Positions 1 to 6,584 of a DNA stretch of 13,731 bases are shown here, piece after piece. Position numbers and translations under genes: made by a program. This DNA comes from an uncultured bacterium (GTDB lineage: Bacteria > Actinomycetota > Coriobacteriia > Coriobacteriales > Coriobacteriaceae). Numbering within the stretch: position 1 is the first letter of the stretch; each line of letters begins with the position of its first letter. The stretch spans positions 1 to 13,731 of the forward strand of contig CAJMRZ010000022.1 in the NCBI GenBank assembly GCA_905215945.1. Direction: 5' to 3'. The notes beneath the pieces are model-generated. The model saw nothing but the letters and a program-made list of their open reading frames with translations. It did no database searches and was not told the origin of the DNA.

Positions 1-1314
1 AAAGGCCGAGAAGCGAATGCACTCGGGGCAAATGCGCTGGTAGTTGGCAGCATCGGTCGCGCCAATCACGGTCGAGGGAACGATGCCGATAGGAGCTCCG
101 CCCGCCGCCGATGATCCGTTTTCCTCCGTCCCCTTTGGATCGCGGAAATAGCGGGCGGCGATGGCGCGAACGGCCTCGAGTCCCGGTCCACCAACGCGCG
201 GGGACGGCGAAGGCTCGGAGCTGCCGGGGCCAAGTTCGACCTCCACACGTCCGGCAAGGCCCGCCGCGGCAACCGCCTCGCGGCAGCGCGCCACAACGTC
301 GGCCACGCTCGTGCCCTCGAGCATGCGGAAGTTAATGTTGGCCCACATATCCTGCGGCATTACGTTGGCGCCGGTGCTGCCACCCTCGATCTGCGTGGGC
401 GCGCAGGTGGTCGTCACCAGCGGATAGAGCTTCTTGCTGGCGAGGCACTCGCGCACGATGGTGTCCTTGTTGGAGGCAATCTCGTCGGCCGTGTAAAGCC
501 CCAGCTCGACGAGCTGTGCGGCAAGCAGGTCCGTGACGCGCGTCGGCCATTCGATATCGCAGATTGCGGTGATGGCACGGCTCAGCACCTCGAGCGATGT
601 GCCGCCGTAGGGGTTGGACGAATGCCCGCCCTCACTCTTCGTCTTGAGCACAATATCGGCGTAGCCCTTCTCGGCAAGGTCGGCATGCATAAGCCAGCCC
701 TCGCCCGCGCTGTACTCGGCAGTCGGAACGATGCGGTAGTCGCCCTCGTCGATCAGGAACTCGAGCTCAACACCGCGCTCCTCGAGCACGCGGCCGATGG
801 CACCCGCACCGAACTGCGTGGTTTCCTCGTCTTGGCCAAAAGCCAGCAGCAGGGGGCGCTCGTGCTCCCAGCCGTGGGCCAGCGCATACTCAACCGCCTC
901 GAGAATGCCTGCGACCTGGTCTTTCATATCGATGGCGCCGCGACCCCAAATGTAGGTGTCGTCTACATGCCCGCTAAAGGGGGCGTACGTCCAGTCGTCC
1001 TCGGTACCCGGCACCACGGGGACCACGTCCATGTGACCCATGAGCACAACGGGCTTGAGTGCGGGGTCGGAGCCGGAAAACGTCACCAGCAGCGAGTGGT
1101 CGATGAGTTCGACCTCGCCCGCCGCAAATACGTGCGGCCAGGCCTGCTGCATATAGGCGCGCAGGTCGTCGAACGGCTGCCAGTCCACTGCCTCGGCATC
1201 CATACTCGAGATGGTCGGGAACGACAGCACGCGGCCCAGGCGCTCGCACGCACCAGCCTCGTCCAGATCGGCAAAATCATCCTCATGCGCAAAGAAGCGC
1301 CAAACCTCGGCCAT
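1..1314 (-). CDS. M20-family metallopeptidase, carboxypeptidase S-like (C-terminus cut by window edge)
   Basis: A zinc-dependent amidohydrolase/peptidase of the M20 family, closest in layout to the carboxypeptidase S (CPS1/PM20D1) branch; the family cleaves dipeptides or N-acyl amino acids. The 438 visible residues carry the expected metal and catalytic residues: GHMDVVPV (His94, Asp96), GRGAIDMKD (bridging Asp129), QDEE (catalytic/zinc Glu163-164), LIDEGD (Asp189-Glu190) and the lid-domain GGHSSNP (His231). The last metal-binding His near the C-terminus is not reached, so roughly the last few dozen residues are missing. The start is ATG 1314, preceded by GAAAGGA with about 4-5 nt spacing; ATG 1319 is out of frame and too close to the SD. 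No signal peptide is seen, so it is probably cytoplasmic. It follows the amino-acid ABC importer genes by 72 nt on the same strand, suggesting it hydrolyses what they import. Substrate is unknown. Confidence 0.9.
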   Translation of the reverse strand, partial: MAEVWRFFAHEDDFADLDEAGACERLGRVLSFPTISSMDAEAVDWQPFDDLRAYMQQAWPHVFAAGEVELIDHSLLVTFSGSDPALKPVVLMGHMDVVPVVPGTEDDWTYAPFSGHVDDTYIWGRGAIDMKDQVAGILEAVEYALAHGWEHERPLLLAFGQDEETTQFGAGAIGRVLEERGVELEFLIDEGDYRIVPTAEYSAGEGWLMHADLAEKGYADIVLKTKSEGGHSSNPYGGTSLEVLSRAITAICDIEWPTRVTDLLAAQLVELGLYTADEIASNKDTIVRECLASKKLYPLVTTTCAPTQIEGGSTGANVMPQDMWANINFRMLEGTSVADVVARCREAVAAAGLAGRVEVELGPGSSEPSPSPRVGGPGLEAVRAIAARYFRDPKGTEENGSSAAGGAPIGIVPSTVIGATDAANYQRICPECIRFSAF

Positions 1315-1338
1315 GACATCCTTTCGATTGTGACGACA

Positions 1339-1363
1339 AGGGCCGCCCCACCGGAGCGGCCCT
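1339..1363 (-). terminator. GC-rich hairpin between importer ATPase and M20 gene
   Basis: AGGGCCGC (1339-1346) and GCGGCCCT (1356-1363) form a perfect 8-bp stem with a 9-nt loop. It lies in the 72-nt gap after the ATPase stop. Read on the minus strand the stem is followed only by TTGTCG, a poor U-tract, so it may be a partial terminator or an mRNA-stability hairpin that lowers expression of the M20 gene rather than a strict operon end. Confidence 0.4.
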
Positions 1364-1386
1364 GCCACATAAGCGCTTGCGGTTGG

Positions 1387-2172
1387 TTATTTGTCCTCGA
1401 GATAACGCGAGAGGAACTCGCGGGTACGTTGGTGCTTGGGGTTGCCGAAGAGCTCGGCCGGCGCGGCATCCTCGAGCACCACGCCCTTGTCCATGAAGAC
1501 CACGCGGTCGGACACCGTGCGGGCAAAGGCCATCTCGTGCGTGACGACGACCATGGTCATGCCGTCGGCAGCGAGCTTGCGCATGACCTCGAGTACCTCG
1601 CCCACGATCTCGGGGTCGAGTGCGGAGGTCGGCTCGTCGAACAGCATGATCTGCGGGTTCATGCATAGGGCACGAGCGATGGCCACGCGCTGTTTTTGAC
1701 CACCGGACAGGCGACCCACGGCGGCGTGCGCGAACTTCTCGAGCCCCACGCTCGCCAGATGCTCCAGCGCGACCTTCTCGGCCTCGGCCTTGCTCATCTT
1801 TTTGAGCGTGACGGGCGCGAGCGTGCAGTTGTCGAGCACATCCATGTTGTTGAACAGGTTAAAGCCCTGGAACACCATGCCGATGTCCTCGCGCAGCTTG
1901 TTGATGTTGCAGCGCTCGGCCGTGAGGTCCTGGCCGTGGAACCAAATGTGGCCCGCGTCCGGAGTCTCGAGCAGGTTGAGGCAGCGCAGAAAGGTCGATT
2001 TGCCCGAGCCTGAGGCGCCAATAATAGTGACGACCTCGCCGGGGTTAACGGACAGGTCGATGCCCTTGAGCACCTCGAGCGAGCCGAAGCTCTTGCGCAG
2101 GCCCTCGACGCGGATGAGCGGCTCATTGGTCTGTGCGGCGGCCGCGGTGCCGGTAGTGGCGGTATCTGCCAT
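1387..2172 (-). CDS. Amino-acid ABC importer ATPase (GlnQ/HisP type)
   Basis: The ATP-hydrolysing subunit of a polar amino-acid importer, acting on the cytoplasmic face of the membrane with the neighbouring permease. The 261 residues show a complete, canonical nucleotide-binding domain: Walker [10 protein letters not shown] (52-60), Q-loop Gln102, signature LSGGQ (155-159), Walker B IMLFDE (175-180) and switch His212 in VVVTHEM. Length is close to the 240-250 residues usual for GlnQ-like proteins, with a short Ala/Thr-rich N-terminal tail. The start is ATG 2172, with GAGGAG 7 nt upstream; an in-frame extension upstream would overlap the permease end and lacks support. It starts 22 nt after the permease stop and is clearly in the same operon. 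The exact amino acid cannot be told from the ATPase. Confidence 0.95.
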   Translation of the reverse strand: MADTATTGTAAAAQTNEPLIRVEGLRKSFGSLEVLKGIDLSVNPGEVVTIIGASGSGKSTFLRCLNLLETPDAGHIWFHGQDLTAERCNINKLREDIGMVFQGFNLFNNMDVLDNCTLAPVTLKKMSKAEAEKVALEHLASVGLEKFAHAAVGRLSGGQKQRVAIARALCMNPQIMLFDEPTSALDPEIVGEVLEVMRKLAADGMTMVVVTHEMAFARTVSDRVVFMDKGVVLEDAAPAELFGNPKHQRTREFLSRYLEDK

Positions 2173-2194
2173 GATGATTCTCCTCGTCTTGAGC

Positions 2195-3343
2195 CTAGTT
2201 GGAGCTGGGCAGCGTGACCGGAGCCTCGGCGCCGAGCTTTTTGCCAAAGGCCTCGAGCAGGCGGCTCGCCACGAGCGTCAGGATCAGGTAGACCACGAGC
2301 GCCACGCAGTAGACCTCCATCTGGCGGTAGTACACGCCGGCGACGGTGGTGGTGGCGTACATGAGGTCAAACACGCCGATAACCGAGAGCACCGACGAAT
2401 CCTTGATGTTGATGATGAGCTCGTTGGTGAGCGCCGGAATCGCGTTTTTAATGCCCTGGGGGAACACGACTTTGCGCATGGCTTGCCACTGCGACAGGCC
2501 CAGCGAGCGTGCTGCCTCGGCCTGGCCGGGATCGATGGACTCGATGCCGCCGCGCAGGACCTCCATCATGTAGGCGGTGGAGTTGAGCGAGATGGTGACG
2601 AGGCCGGCGGTGAAGGTGCTCCAGATCTGGTTGGCCTGGGCGGTCTCGAAGCCCATGCCGCGCAAAACGGTGAAGCCCGCGTAATAGATGAGCAGGCCCT
2701 GGACCATCATGGGCGTGCCGCGCACGATGGTGGAGTAGATGGTCGCAAAGCCGCGGCCGATACTCTTAAAGAAGCGCACCAGGTCGTTATCCACGCGGTC
2801 GAAGGTCTGAATACGCAGGAACACAAAGAGCAGTGCCAGGAAGAATGCGATGACGGTGCCGAAGGTGGCAAGCGCGATGGTGATCTCGATACCGCGAATG
2901 AAGAAGTCGCCGCTCTTGTAGGTCATGTAGACCAGGCTCGACAAAAAGTCGCTGGGGTTGGAATCCGAGACAATGCTCACCTGCACCAGGTCGATAAACG
3001 ACATGACGCAGCGGTCGATAAAGAAAACTGCCGCGATGGCGACCACGACGTAGCTGCCTAAACGTGCTCCACGACGGAAACGCTCGGATGCGAACGGCGA
3101 CTTTTCGCGATAGTCGCTCCAGTGCATAAGCTTGGTGACCAGCGCCGCCGCCGACACGACGAGCCACGCCCACAGGATTGCCCAAAGGCAATCTTGAAAC
3201 ACGCCCGTGGGAGCCAAGAAGCTCAGCGGTGTGGGGTTGCGCTGGCTAAACGCCAGGCCGAGCGCCGCGATAACGCTCGTGCCCAGGTACACATAACGGT
3301 GGTCGGCCTTGATAAAGGAGGCCAGACGATTGATGGTTTTCAT
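2195..3343 (-). CDS. Amino-acid ABC importer permease with extended N-terminus
   Basis: Membrane subunit of a His/Glu/Gln/Arg-type amino-acid importer. The C-terminal part (about residues 148-365) is the usual permease domain, with RGTPMM at 208-213 and the EAA loop that docks to the ATPase at 276-296 ([10 protein letters not shown]...FPQ). At 382 residues it is far longer than the roughly 215-240 of simple GlnP-like permeases: about 145 extra N-terminal residues hold three further hydrophobic segments (about 17-35, 50-70 and 96-120) separated by a charged loop (77-94). The start is ATG 3343, with AGGGAGG 4 nt upstream and 9 nt after the binding-protein stop. It is the middle gene of the operon. 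Only one permease gene is present, so it presumably works as a homodimer. Substrate unknown. Confidence 0.93.
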   Translation of the reverse strand: MKTINRLASFIKADHRYVYLGTSVIAALGLAFSQRNPTPLSFLAPTGVFQDCLWAILWAWLVVSAAALVTKLMHWSDYREKSPFASERFRRGARLGSYVVVAIAAVFFIDRCVMSFIDLVQVSIVSDSNPSDFLSSLVYMTYKSGDFFIRGIEITIALATFGTVIAFFLALLFVFLRIQTFDRVDNDLVRFFKSIGRGFATIYSTIVRGTPMMVQGLLIYYAGFTVLRGMGFETAQANQIWSTFTAGLVTISLNSTAYMMEVLRGGIESIDPGQAEAARSLGLSQWQAMRKVVFPQGIKNAIPALTNELIINIKDSSVLSVIGVFDLMYATTTVAGVYYRQMEVYCVALVVYLILTLVASRLLEAFGKKLGAEAPVTLPSSN

Positions 3344-3352
3344 GCTGCCTCC

Positions 3353-4279
3353 CTATGCCGGCTGACGGTCGAAGCACGCGTCCCACATTTGGTCGCGCTC
3401 CTCTTGGCTAATGCCCTTGAGTGCCTTGTCGATGAGCTTAAGCAGCTTGTCCGAGCCCTTGCGGCAGCCGACGTTTGCCGCGACCTCCTGCTTAAAGCCC
3501 TCGCCCTCGGCAAATTGAATCGGCACGATACCCGGGTTTTGGGCCATATAGCCCTTCTCGTTCTCGGTGTTGTAGGTCACGGCGTCACAGGTGCCCTGCA
3601 GCAGGTTCGAGAACACCGTGGGGACGGAGTCGACCGGGTTTTTGTGCACAACGCCCGGAATCTCGTCGATGACGGTATCGAGCATGGTGTCCTTTTGGCC
3701 AAGGACCGTAGCGCCACTAAAGTCGCTGAGCTTGGTGGCGTTTTGGTAGGGCGAACCCTCTTTTACGAACAGGCCAAAGTAGCCAATGAAGTACGGGTCG
3801 GAGAAGCCGACCGACTCCTCACGCTCGGGCGTGGCGCTCATACCGGCGATGATGAGGTCGATCTGGCCGTTGTTGAGCGAATCGATGAGACCCGAGAAGC
3901 TCTGTTTGACGGCAACGGGCTCGCCGCCGAGGGCCTTGCAGACGATCTTGGCGATTTGCACGTCGTAGCCATCGGCATAGGCGCCCTGCACGTTGTCGAT
4001 GGGGATGGTGTACTCGCTGGCCTCGGAGACCTGCCAGTTGTACGGGGCGTAGGCTGCCTCCATACCGATGCGGATCTTGTCCTTGCCGATCACGGAATCG
4101 GACAGGTCGTCGCGACCGCCGCCCGTCGTGGGCTGAACTACTTCCAGCGTGGAGGGGCGCTGGCAACCGGCAAGTGTGCCGGCGACGACAGAAGCGCTCG
4201 CAGCGAGAGCGCTACCCAAAAAGATGCGACGGCTGCATATCGGCTGGGTATGCGCGCCGCATTGATGGGGAGAATGCAT
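3353..4279 (-). CDS. Amino-acid ABC importer substrate-binding lipoprotein with Tat-like signal
   Basis: The extracellular solute-binding subunit (SBP_bac_3 family) that captures the amino acid and hands it to the permease. The 308-residue protein begins with a signal containing SRRIFLG (residues 16-22), a good twin-arginine motif, then a hydrophobic stretch ending in the lipobox LAGC (Cys39), so it is predicted to be a Tat-exported, lipid-anchored protein. The mature part starts near KIRIGMEAAYAPY and contains the family's domain-closing elements, including FSGLIDSLNNGQIDLIIAGMS and TPERE, whose Arg normally contacts the ligand carboxylate. The start is ATG 4279, with GGGAAGG 6 nt upstream; an in-frame upstream ATG at 4351 would put a non-signal tail in front of the Tat motif and was not used. 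It is the first gene of the operon. An AT-rich patch at 4363-4369 on the upstream side could hold a -10 box, but no clear -35 is seen. Confidence 0.93.
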   Translation of the reverse strand: MHSPHQCGAHTQPICSRRIFLGSALAASASVVAGTLAGCQRPSTLEVVQPTTGGGRDDLSDSVIGKDKIRIGMEAAYAPYNWQVSEASEYTIPIDNVQGAYADGYDVQIAKIVCKALGGEPVAVKQSFSGLIDSLNNGQIDLIIAGMSATPEREESVGFSDPYFIGYFGLFVKEGSPYQNATKLSDFSGATVLGQKDTMLDTVIDEIPGVVHKNPVDSVPTVFSNLLQGTCDAVTYNTENEKGYMAQNPGIVPIQFAEGEGFKQEVAANVGCRKGSDKLLKLIDKALKGISQEERDQMWDACFDRQPA

Positions 4280-4460
4280 AATCTGCCTTCCCTGTTGAAT
4301 CGTATGCTGACGACTTAACAGGATATACGCCAGCGACCAGCGGCGCAGCACAAGCTCGAAAAATTAATAGACACGCGGTAGTCATTGGGGACGCCGATGT
4401 TTTGGCAATGACAACTTGTCGCTCTGGACGACGCGCAGCATCGACCGAGCGGCGGAACCT

Positions 4461-5354
4461 CTAGAGCAAGGTGACGCTAAAGCTGCGTTTATCGGTAGCG
4501 CCGGGGGCCAGGGTGATGGTGTTGGCCTTGTGCTCAAAGACATCGTCCTCGGTGTCCATGGTGGTGTGACCGGTCCAGGGCTCGAGCGCCACAAACGGAG
4601 CGTCGTTGGCGGCAGACCACACGCCAATGTACTTAAAGCCCTCAAAGTCGATCTTGACGCCGTGGCCCGACTTGCGACCGCGCAGCGTAAGCGTGGAGCC
4701 CGGGGTATCGGTGAACATGATGGCATCGTTATCGAAGCTGCGATGCGTGATGGGCAGCACGTCCGAGTTATTGGGAGCCTTGTAGCTGCCCTCGAACGTC
4801 ATAAGACCGTCGGGCGTGATGATGGGAGCCTCGTTAGTCCAAGCCTCGGTAAACGCCAGCTCGTAATCCTCGAATGCCTCGTCCTCGGCACCGGGAGCCG
4901 GTACGTTAAACGCGGGGTGGCCGCCCACCGAGAACGGCAGGTCCACGTCGCCGGTGTTCGTAACGGCAAAGGTCTGGGTAAGCGTGGCGTCACCAGTCAG
5001 GGCATAGGTCATGTTGAGCTTAAAGTGGAACGGAAAGGCCTTGAGCGACTCGGGCGTATCGGTGATCTCGTACGTTACCGAGGAGCCGTCCTCCGAAACC
5101 TCGACTAGCTTGTGCTCGACGATGCGCGCGAGTCCGTGGCGCGGCATCTCGCAGGTACCGGCCGCAGACGTTGCCGTGTTGTTGCGCAGTGAGCCCACGA
5201 TGGGGAACAGAATGGGCGCGTGCTTACCCCAAAAGGCGGGGTCGCCCTGCCACAGATACTCGTTGCCGTTGAGAGCAAGGCTCGTGAGCTGGGCGCCCAT
5301 GGAATCGATGGCCGCGGTGAGGCCGCCGCGCTTGATGGTAGTGACGGTAGACAT
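4461..5354 (-). CDS. Aldose 1-epimerase family protein (LacX-like)
   Basis: A cytoplasmic beta-sandwich protein of the galactose-mutarotase superfamily, which interconverts alpha and beta anomers of sugars. The 297 residues show the family pattern: NEYLWQGDPAFWGKHAPILFP (about 31-51), MPRHGLAR with His73, and VGGHPAFN with His146; in the superfamily two histidines at such positions serve sugar binding and catalysis. The closest layout is the LacX/YeaD-like branch (COG2017), in which the physiological sugar is often unknown. The start is ATG 5354, with GGAGG 7 nt upstream; an earlier in-frame ATG (5378) would have the SD inside the gene. It is on the same strand as its neighbours but separated by 108 nt upstream and 181 nt downstream, so it may be transcribed alone, possibly under the dyad at 5375-5397. 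Confidence 0.9.
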   Translation of the reverse strand: MSTVTTIKRGGLTAAIDSMGAQLTSLALNGNEYLWQGDPAFWGKHAPILFPIVGSLRNNTATSAAGTCEMPRHGLARIVEHKLVEVSEDGSSVTYEITDTPESLKAFPFHFKLNMTYALTGDATLTQTFAVTNTGDVDLPFSVGGHPAFNVPAPGAEDEAFEDYELAFTEAWTNEAPIITPDGLMTFEGSYKAPNNSDVLPITHRSFDNDAIMFTDTPGSTLTLRGRKSGHGVKIDFEGFKYIGVWSAANDAPFVALEPWTGHTTMDTEDDVFEHKANTITLAPGATDKRSFSVTLL

Positions 5355-5374
5355 GCTACTTCCTCCAAAAGTAA

Positions 5375-5397
5375 ACAATAGTGTCGAGGGCTATTGT
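5375..5397. promoter_or_regulatory. Candidate operator dyad upstream of the epimerase gene
   Basis: ACAATAG (5375-5381) and CTATTGT (5391-5397) form a perfect 7-bp inverted repeat with a 9-nt spacer, 20 nt upstream of the epimerase start. The size and symmetry fit a dimeric repressor site. No convincing -35/-10 pair was found around it, so the promoter itself is not assigned. Confidence 0.4.
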
Positions 5398-5462
5398 CCC
5401 ACTCTTGGCGGCGAGACGGCAGGCGATTATTGAGTAGCCATAGCGGAATGAGCGGCGAGCGC

Positions 5463-5897
5463 CTACTGGGTATCTACGTAAAGGTCGAACCCGCCCTGCG
5501 GTGTGGTGTCGACCGTGTCGGGCGCCTGTGAGTTAAAGTTCACGGGAACCATGCGCTTTGAGGCGCGGAAGCGCGTGCCGTCGGTGGCGACGGGCGGTTC
5601 ATCGACCGTGAGCTCGTAGTCGCCAGGCTTGAGCTCGATGCCGTCACCAGCGGAATTGACGTATTGATACTCGTCAATCGTCTGCCCTTTGAGCGTGCGC
5701 CCCACGATGTGGATGAGCATTTGGCTGTCGCCGCGCGCGGTGTCCCACGTCGCGCCGTCCTTGACCTCGACCGACACATGTACCGAGCGCGTGCGGCCGA
5801 GCGATTGCTCGACAGACATCTCGACCTTGGCGGCGTCTTTTCGCTGCTGCTCGACATGGCTCCAGACGTTTCCAATTACCGAGCAGGTGTTCCGCAT
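5463..5897 (-). CDS. Hypothetical protein, possible C-terminal half of a broken gene
   Basis: An unrecognised protein of 144 residues from ATG 5897, or 118 from the internal ATG 5819, which has the better SD (AAGG, 5 nt spacing). There is no signal peptide or membrane segment. After a charged start (QQRKDAAKVE), the rest is rich in beta-type residues and contains GDGIELKPGDYELTV, a phrase like those in Ig-like or Cna-B-like beta-sandwich modules of surface proteins; this is a resemblance, not an assignment. It lies in exactly the same frame as the upstream ORF (stop TAG at 5922-5924), and the frame stays open for eight codons between that TAG and ATG 5897. With no SD at 5897, the two may be parts of one interrupted gene of 286 codons plus stop. 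Coding potential looks real, but function is unknown. Confidence 0.55.
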   Translation of the reverse strand: MRNTCSVIGNVWSHVEQQRKDAAKVEMSVEQSLGRTRSVHVSVEVKDGATWDTARGDSQMLIHIVGRTLKGQTIDEYQYVNSAGDGIELKPGDYELTVDEPPVATDGTRFRASKRMVPVNFNSQAPDTVDTTPQGGFDLYVDTQ

Positions 5898-5921
5898 GAG
5901 TTTTGAGCGGAAGAACCTGGC

Positions 5922-6323
5922 CTATGTGGTACGTCCTGCATCTTCCTCGCGAGACAGATTGGGGCGACGTGTGGGTGCGGGCGCCTGAGCGCCCTGCGAG
6001 GGCACGTCGAGAATGCTGAAGGATGCCGTGCTGTCGGGATCGATAGTGTGGCGCGGCTGCGGGGTCTTTGCCGGCGAGATCGACATGTCGGCTGGCTCGC
6101 CGAGCGTGGCCGTAGCGTCGGCCTTGGCCTCGCCTGCCTCGGCCTGGGCCCAAGCTTGTTCGAAGGTCAGGGGCTCGCCGGGGTCGAGGGCGGCGTCCGA
6201 GTCGGCGGCGGCGTTGCCGGTCTCGTCCTCGTCGCTCGACACGTCACGCGGCGCGGGCTCGTCCCACCCCTCGTCCGGAGCCTCACCCTCGCTATACCAC
6301 CATTCAAAGTTATCGATATCCAT
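5922..6323 (-). CDS. Hypothetical acidic, Pro/Ala-rich protein, possible N-terminal half of a broken gene
   Basis: A 133-residue unrecognised protein. It opens with DNFEWWYSEGEAPDEGWDE, a strongly acidic and aromatic stretch, followed by a low-complexity Asp/Glu/Ala/Pro region likely to be disordered, and ends in a basic RRPNLSREED segment. There is no signal peptide, membrane segment or cysteine. ATG 6323 is preceded by AAGGGG with about 8 nt spacing; that SD partly lies in the self-complementary GGGGCGCCCC (6326-6335), which could mask it. The stop is TAG 5922-5924 and the same frame continues open into the next ORF. It diverges from the MFS gene across a 261-nt region with two inverted repeats. 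It may be a regulatory or membrane-proximal tail whose partner domain is downstream. Confidence 0.6.
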   Translation of the reverse strand: MDIDNFEWWYSEGEAPDEGWDEPAPRDVSSDEDETGNAAADSDAALDPGEPLTFEQAWAQAEAGEAKADATATLGEPADMSISPAKTPQPRHTIDPDSTASFSILDVPSQGAQAPAPTRRPNLSREEDAGRTT

Positions 6324-6409
6324 ACGGGGCGCCCCTTAGGCCTCGCAAATAAACACTCGCTAGTCTTATACCCCCAGACGACACCGAAGCTCACCCGCGC
6401 CGGACACGA

Positions 6410-6474
6410 AAACCGTCACAACATTCGACGCTTTTCCTCGTTTTCGAGATTTTCATCGAATGTTGTGATGGTTT
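6410..6474. repeat. Long inverted repeat with nested hairpin in divergent intergenic region
   Basis: Arms 6410-6428 and 6456-6474 pair over 19 bp with one G-U (6415/6469). The core arm is TCACAACATTCGA. The 27-nt spacer contains CTCG-TTTT-CGAG (6437-6448), a second small hairpin. No T-tract follows on either strand, so it is not a standard terminator. It sits between two divergent genes and could be a member of an intergenic repeat family or an operator pair. Confidence 0.75.
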
Positions 6475-6494
6475 GGGCGACTGGCCGGCAGCGC

Positions 6495-6527
6495 AATGTG
6501 ACAAAGGGACTGCCCCTTTGTCACATT
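6495..6527. repeat. Perfect 14-bp hairpin, REP-like element
   Basis: AATGTGACAAAGGG (6495-6508) and CCCTTTGTCACATT (6514-6527) pair perfectly around the loop ACTGC. It lies 57 nt upstream of the MFS start codon and 20 nt after the previous inverted repeat. Its TGTGACAAAGGG...CCCTTTGTCACA form recalls REP-like palindromes found in many Gram-positive genomes; that resemblance is from memory. It would be in the MFS leader if transcription starts upstream. Confidence 0.75.
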
Positions 6528-6584
6528 CTGTTAGAGTTGCAGGGATTGAATCCCGCTTATCAATGCGACATTGGAGTGACAACC

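Noticed and set aside
1790..3061. 423-codon plus-strand frame opposite the importer genes
   Set aside because: It crosses the ATPase/permease junction on the opposite strand and has no motif or SD; the minus-strand genes explain the region.
4280..4460. Promoter and terminator between the epimerase and importer operons
   Set aside because: Only an AT-rich -10-like patch (4363-4369) and weak imperfect dyads are visible; no -35 at the right spacing and no stem with T-tract, so no feature is called.
6410..6527. The two inverted repeats as a bidirectional terminator
   Set aside because: The flanking genes diverge, so no transcript ends here, and neither stem is followed by a T-tract.
6048..6584. 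Longer N-terminus for the MFS transporter (start at 6048)
   Set aside because: The extension would run through the opposing gene and both inverted repeats, and the MFS family begins at the first membrane helix; TTG 6585 has a proper SD.
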